From Thermoplasmatales archaeon ex4484_6 (GTDB lineage Archaea > Thermoplasmatota > Penumbrarchaeia > Penumbrarchaeales > Penumbrarchaeaceae): 15,824 nucleotides of DNA. Each line of letters opens with the position of its first letter. Position 1 is the stretch's first letter. A program made the position numbers and the translations under genes. The notes beneath the pieces were generated by a model. That model had not been told where the DNA came from, made no database searches, and saw only the letters and a list, made by a program, of their open reading frames with translations. The DNA lies in the NCBI GenBank assembly GCA_002254385.1, contig NJDO01000036.1:1-15824 (forward strand), read 5' to 3'. Below are positions 12,908 to 15,824 of this stretch, piece after piece.

Positions 12908-13084
12908 ATGCTTGCCTGCAAGAAATGTATGTTCCTCACGGACCAGGAAAAATGCCCCCTTTGCGGGGGTGAGCTCTCCAAGGAATGGCAGGGTATGATA
13001 GTCATCCTGGATTGGGAATCCTCCAAGGTAGCGGCCCATATGGGTATAAGGGCCAACGGTAAATATGCGCTCAAGGTAAGGTGA
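12908..13084 (+). CDS. spt4: Transcription elongation factor Spt4 (RpoE'')
   Basis: This 58-residue zinc-binding protein pairs with Spt5 (NusG) to hold the RNA polymerase clamp closed and promote processive elongation. The motif starts MLACKKCMFLTDQEKCPLCG, giving a C4-x2-C7 and C16-x2-C19 zinc site. It continues with LSKEWQGMIVILDWESSKVA and ends GKYALKVR, the normal finish. A GTG at 12899 overlaps the rpo7 stop and would add three residues. The ATG at 12908 is favoured because GTGAT lies about 4 bases upstream. The gene sits between rpo7 and the DUF359 gene, the standard euryarchaeal order. Confidence 0.95.
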   Translation: MLACKKCMFLTDQEKCPLCGGELSKEWQGMIVILDWESSKVAAHMGIRANGKYALKVR

Positions 13085-13092
13085 ACATGACG

Positions 13093-13611
13093 ATGCTGTA
13101 TGTCCTCCGCGACCACCACAGGGTGGCCCTAAAGGAACCTCTTGGAGAGCTGATCCCCAACGAGGAGAGGACCAGGGCAAGGATCGAGGGCATGATCTCG
13201 ACCCCGCTCGTACTCGTGGGCGATGTCACTGCATCGGTGATGACAAAGATGGGATTCGTGCCCTCGCTGATAATCGTCGACAACCATACCAAGAGGGGCA
13301 AGGAGATCCCGACATTGATGGTCACTCCTTCAAGGACCATCAAGGTCAAGAACGATGCCGGCATGCTCACCGGAGAGCTGTTCGATGCCATTGATGAGGC
13401 TGTCAGATCCATAAATATAGGGGAGGAAAAGGGCCCCATCCTGATAGAGGTGGAAGGTGAGGAGGACCTGTCGACACTCGCTGCCATAAGTCTGATGCCG
13501 GATGGCGCAACCGTGGTCTACGGCCAGCCCGATGCGGGCCTTGTGGTGGTTAACGTTGATGAGGACATCAGAATGAAGATCGAGGAAATGCTCCGAGAAA
13601 TGGAGGTATGA
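13093..13611 (+). CDS. GTP-dependent dephospho-CoA kinase (DUF359)
   Basis: This 172-residue protein belongs to DUF359, identified in archaea as the last enzyme of coenzyme A synthesis. It phosphorylates dephospho-CoA using GTP and is unrelated to bacterial CoaE. The family pattern is visible: LKEPLGELIP near the start, TPLVLVGDVTASVMTKMG, SLIIVDNHTKRG, and later GPILIEVEGEEDLSTLAAI and GATVVYGQPDAGLVVV. Three starts are in frame: GTG 13081 and ATG 13087 overlap or crowd the AAGGTGA site, while ATG 13093 is about 8 bases from it and gives the natural MLYVLRD start. Its place between spt4 and rps24e is conserved in many euryarchaea, so a CoA enzyme is co-expressed with transcription and translation genes. 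Confidence 0.9.
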   Translation: MLYVLRDHHRVALKEPLGELIPNEERTRARIEGMISTPLVLVGDVTASVMTKMGFVPSLIIVDNHTKRGKEIPTLMVTPSRTIKVKNDAGMLTGELFDAIDEAVRSINIGEEKGPILIEVEGEEDLSTLAAISLMPDGATVVYGQPDAGLVVVNVDEDIRMKIEEMLREMEV

Positions 13612-13615
13612 TCCG

Positions 13616-13924
13616 ATGGAGATAGAGATCATCGAAAAGAACGATAACCTTCTTCTGGAAAGGACCGAGGTAAGGTTGATAGCAAAGCACCCGAACGAGC
13701 CAACACCAAGGAGGAAGGAGCTGAAGGAGGCATTGACCGAGGCTCTGGAATCCAAGAAAGGTATCATAGTGATCGATACCATGGAACCGGAGTTCGGCAG
13801 GAACGAGACGAAGGTGTTCGTGAAGGTCTACGGCAGTATCGATACTGCCAGAAAGATCGAGAGCGAGTACATTCTGAAGAGGAACGGCCTTTTCGAGGAG
13901 AAGAAGAAGGCCGAGGGGTCCTGA
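13616..13924 (+). CDS. rps24e: Small ribosomal subunit protein S24e
   Basis: This 102-residue small-subunit ribosomal protein starts MEIEIIEKNDNLLLERTEVR and continues with AKHPNEPTPRRKELKEALTE, the strongly conserved S24e core. The G-R-N-E-T-K-V-F-V-K-V-Y-G strand follows at about 61-73, then a basic C-terminus. GGAGGT sits 8 bases upstream of the ATG, inside the end of the DUF359 gene. It is followed by rps27ae, its usual partner. Confidence 0.97.
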   Translation: MEIEIIEKNDNLLLERTEVRLIAKHPNEPTPRRKELKEALTEALESKKGIIVIDTMEPEFGRNETKVFVKVYGSIDTARKIESEYILKRNGLFEEKKKAEGS

Positions 13925-13934
13925 GGTGGATGTC

Positions 13935-14087
13935 ATGAGGAACAACGAACTCTACGAGATCAAGGGTGACAAGATCGAGAGGAAGAGGAAGTTCTGTCCG
14001 AAGTGCGAGGGAGCTTTCCTTGCCCGGCACAAGGACAGGCTGCACTGCGGAAGGTGCGGCTATACCGAGTTCCTGAACAAGGAATAG
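13935..14087 (+). CDS. rps27ae: Small ribosomal subunit protein S27Ae
   Basis: This 50-residue zinc-ribbon ribosomal protein corresponds to the part that in eukaryotes is fused to ubiquitin; here, as in other archaea, it stands alone. The motif FCPKCEGAFLARHKDRLHCG (20-39) followed by RCGY gives C21-x2-C24 and C38-x2-C41. The start is MRNNELYEIKGDKIERKRK. The ATG lies 10 bases after the rps24e stop with TGAGGTGGATG upstream. In many euryarchaea kae1-bud32 comes next; here an AT-rich accessory block begins instead. Confidence 0.96.
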   Translation: MRNNELYEIKGDKIERKRKFCPKCEGAFLARHKDRLHCGRCGYTEFLNKE

Positions 14088-14113
14088 AGGAATTAATCTT
14101 TGATAATCCTCTT
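14086..14113 (+). terminator. Possible terminator hairpin after rps27ae
   Basis: AGAGG (14086-14090) pairs with CCTCT (14108-14112), with a partial ATT/AAT extension across a one-base bulge and an AT-rich loop. It overlaps the stop codon. No long T-run follows, so the call is weak. Confidence 0.3.
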
Positions 14114-14142
14114 AGGAGCGCGAATGTTGCCGATACATTTAC

Positions 14143-14160
14143 GTATATAATTTATTATAT
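14143..14160 (+). promoter_or_regulatory. AT-rich promoter of the accessory block
   Basis: GTATATAATTTATTATAT contains the inverted repeat ATATAA-TTTA-TTATAT and two overlapping TATA boxes. The rightmost (centre near 14156) places transcription at about the ATG at 14181; the left one predicts a start near 14173. Confidence 0.45.
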
Positions 14161-14180
14161 GAGGTACATCGTATATTGAG

Positions 14181-14291
14181 ATGATGGCAAAGGGATGGAA
14201 TGTGCAGGATTCCAGGGAAGTCGTTTCAACATTTAATCGACATTATGTGAATTGGCAGGGGGGAAAAAATGCCAGAAATTGCAAGGAATAA
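14181..14291 (+). CDS. Small ORF of unknown function (36 residues)
   Basis: Two adjacent ATGs at 14181 and 14184 open a frame for up to 36 residues, starting MMAKGWNVQDSREVVSTFNR and ending at TAA 14289-14291. It lies at the start point predicted from the AT-rich promoter, so a leaderless mRNA could be read from it. No family is recognised. It overlaps the next small ORF by 23 bases in a different frame. Coding status is uncertain at this length; it may be a leader peptide, a relic, or chance. Confidence 0.3.
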   Translation: MMAKGWNVQDSREVVSTFNRHYVNWQGGKNARNCKE

Positions 14292-14409
14292 GGACCTGGA
14301 AAGGTTGGCAGAGGGGATTGTCAGGGAGGTCGAGAAAAGAATCTCCAGTCAGCATGAAGTTTCTTATCCGATACCGCCGGAAGTATTGATGAAAAAATTC
14401 AACATTTGA
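14269..14409 (+). CDS. Small charged protein upstream of the C39-like gene (46 residues)
   Basis: The ATG at 14269 follows CAGGGGGG with 5 bases between, a good ribosome-binding site. The frame gives 46 residues: a charged helix-like start (MPEIARNKDLERLAEGIVRE, then VEKRISSQ) and a short C-terminus with YPIPPEVLMKKFNI. There is no signal peptide, Gly-Gly leader or cysteine, so it does not look like a classical C39-processed bacteriocin precursor. It ends about 40 bases before the C39-like gene on the same strand and probably shares a transcript. It could be a partner or antidote of that protein, but nothing in the sequence proves this. Confidence 0.5.
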   Translation: MPEIARNKDLERLAEGIVREVEKRISSQHEVSYPIPPEVLMKKFNI

Positions 14410-14448
14410 TCTTTTTTCAGCTCCATATTAGGCGATGGATTGGAAATA

Positions 14449-15792
14449 ATGTCTTTTGATGATTTTAAGAGTTCTTCAATATGCATTGATACGAGCAATA
14501 CTGATTATATTCTGAAATATTTGGAACCTCTGGGACCAGAATCCATGATTATTGAGGAGGAGTATATCGATAAAGATTTCCTGATAGATTATTCGAATTT
14601 TTACTCCCGATCATTTGATGACGTACCAAAGAAAGCGACAAGGGTTCATTTTTTCTCATCGAAAATATCAAAAGAAACCTTCTTCTCCTGGATGGATGAC
14701 ATCTCGGAATTGGAATCATTTGTGGAGGAAAATGGGCCAGTTGAAGATTCATATCTGGGATTCATTGTGATCAAACATGTTCCCAACAATAGATTCCCAA
14801 AGATATTGGGACGGACTATTCTAAGGACTTATGAAAGAAAGAAAACCAAAACCTCATCTGCAAAACATTTCATAACCATCCCGAACAGGATCTCCCTTTT
14901 CGGTCTCAGGTTGAGTCTGGATTCCCTTCCCTTTCAAACACAGGACAAATGTGTGGGTGCCTGTGCAACGGCATCTTTGTGGGTGGCCAATCACTGTATC
15001 AATGCTCTTTTCAAGGAACCGCCGATCAGATCCCTATCTGAGATCACATCAAGATCGACAAACCTTGTCAGTCATGGTAGAGCATTTCCATCTTCCGGAT
15101 TGACAATCGAGCAGATGCTTTATTATTTCAAAAGCAATGGTTTTGAAGCAGAGTTCATCCTATCCGAAATGATCGGTTTGGATAGGATACCGATATTTAT
15201 CAAGTCCTATACTGATGCAAGGTTACCAATCATTGTTGCATTGAAATTGACTCACAGGAACGGGAAAGAAGCTTTGCATGCTGCTGTTATAACCGGTTAT
15301 AAGGTAAAACCCAATTCGAATGAATTGTTGAATCTCTATGTTCATGATGATCAGATAGGACCATATTCCAAAGTTCGAAGTGTGGGGGACAATAATTTTC
15401 ATATCTGGAACAATGAATGGGTGAATGAGTTCGGATATGAGGAAGTGGAGCTATATGGGTTGATAATACCAACATATGATAAGATCAGAATTACACCCGA
15501 GATGATGGTAAATGTTATCGATGGAGTATCCACATCCTTCGGGGAACAAGGATTGATTCCCTCGTATTCATTGAGTCAGATTAGTGAATATAAGAATCGT
15601 CTTTTTCCAAGGTCATTCTATGCTCTGAACAGAAAAAATGATTTCATCACGAAAAAGGAATTTCTTTGCAGGAACCTACCCCGGTTCATTTGGGTAGTAA
15701 AGGGTTTTCATGAAGATAAGGAAATAATTAATATCATATTCGACGCAACTGATGGTTATAACAAGCATATTTACACATTAATCTTTGTCTAA
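14449..15792 (+). CDS. Two-domain protein with C39/papain-like cysteine peptidase core
   Basis: I do not recognise the exact family of this 447-residue protein. An N-terminal region (about 1-135) is rich in aromatic and acidic residues, with IIEEEYIDKDFLIDYSNFYS, TRVHFF and SYLGFIVIKHV. From about 160 to 335 the pattern fits a papain-fold C39-type peptidase: QTQDKCVGACATASLW (163-178) with candidate nucleophiles Cys168 or Cys172, EALHAAVITGYK (275-286) with His277, and YVHDDQIGPY (297-306) with an Asp. A C-terminal part of about 110 residues has no recognised domain. No transmembrane segment, ABC domain or signal peptide is seen, so it appears cytoplasmic and not an exporter. TTG 14440 is also in frame; ATG 14449 is preferred. 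Its AT-rich codons (ATT, GAT, AAT, TTT) contrast with the neighbours, implying transfer. Peptidase activity is inferred. Confidence 0.8.
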   Translation: MSFDDFKSSSICIDTSNTDYILKYLEPLGPESMIIEEEYIDKDFLIDYSNFYSRSFDDVPKKATRVHFFSSKISKETFFSWMDDISELESFVEENGPVEDSYLGFIVIKHVPNNRFPKILGRTILRTYERKKTKTSSAKHFITIPNRISLFGLRLSLDSLPFQTQDKCVGACATASLWVANHCINALFKEPPIRSLSEITSRSTNLVSHGRAFPSSGLTIEQMLYYFKSNGFEAEFILSEMIGLDRIPIFIKSYTDARLPIIVALKLTHRNGKEALHAAVITGYKVKPNSNELLNLYVHDDQIGPYSKVRSVGDNNFHIWNNEWVNEFGYEEVELYGLIIPTYDKIRITPEMMVNVIDGVSTSFGEQGLIPSYSLSQISEYKNRLFPRSFYALNRKNDFITKKEFLCRNLPRFIWVVKGFHEDKEIINIIFDATDGYNKHIYTLIFV

Positions 15793-15824
15793 TTCAAAAT
15801 CATGTTACTATTTGGCAATGGAAT
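15793..15824. other. AT-rich non-coding tail to the right edge
   Basis: Only 32 bases follow the stop of the C39-like gene. They remain AT-rich and show no feature, so the accessory block probably continues beyond the window. Confidence 0.4.

Noticed and set aside
14269..14409. Small ORF as a bacteriocin precursor processed by the C39-like protein
   Set aside because: It lacks a double-glycine leader, cysteines and a nearby ABC exporter, so a classical bacteriocin system is not supported.
1..15824. CRISPR array, tRNA or rRNA genes, insertion sequence ends
   Set aside because: No regularly spaced repeats, cloverleaf-like segments, rRNA signatures or transposase/integrase motifs were seen on either strand by eye; a tRNAscan or repeat search could not be run.

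Overview
This window is archaeal chromosome. The gene content is diagnostic: 20S proteasome alpha subunit, SBDS, RNase P protein Pop5, ribosomal proteins L37Ae, L10e, S24e and S27ae, RNA polymerase subunits Rpo7 and Rpo12, Spt4, KEOPS subunit Pcc1, prefoldin beta, RFC large subunit, peptidyl-tRNA hydrolase 2, CTP-dependent riboflavin kinase, GTP-dependent dephospho-CoA kinase, pyruvoyl arginine decarboxylase and a deoxyhypusine-synthase family protein. TATA boxes and Shine-Dalgarno sites of the GGAGG and GGTGAT types are visible. The gene mix fits a euryarchaeon, perhaps of the Thermoplasmatota. That lineage call is an inference from gene order and composition, not a phylogeny.

Layout. Positions 1-505 (minus) hold the start of a PAS-domain protein that leaves the left edge; it appears to share a TATA region with rfcL (648-2174, plus). 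rfcL converges with a minus-strand gene for a membrane-anchored surface protein (2177-3481). From 3649 to 7857 (plus) runs the proteasome/RNA-processing superoperon: pop5, psmA, SBDS, rpl37ae, rpo12, pcc1, pfdB and a DHH phosphoesterase. The exosome genes (rrp4, rrp41, rrp42) that commonly sit between SBDS and rpl37ae are absent here. From 10355 down to 7865 (minus) is a tight five-gene operon: rpl10e, a small conserved gene, pth2, a DUF99 gene and the riboflavin kinase/regulator rbkR.

Divergent from rpl10e is a two-gene operon (10541-12177, plus): pyruvoyl arginine decarboxylase, which makes agmatine, followed by a deoxyhypusine-synthase family protein that lacks canonical spermidine-pocket residues. 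Then comes the classic rpo7-spt4-DUF359-rps24e-rps27ae operon (12309-14087).

From about 14088 to the right edge the composition changes sharply to AT-rich, with different codon use. This accessory block holds two small overlapping ORFs and a 447-residue protein whose middle looks like a C39/papain-type cysteine peptidase. It sits where related genomes often carry kae1-bud32, so it is the best candidate here for a recently acquired, poorly described system. No tRNA, rRNA, CRISPR array, transposase or integrase was seen.
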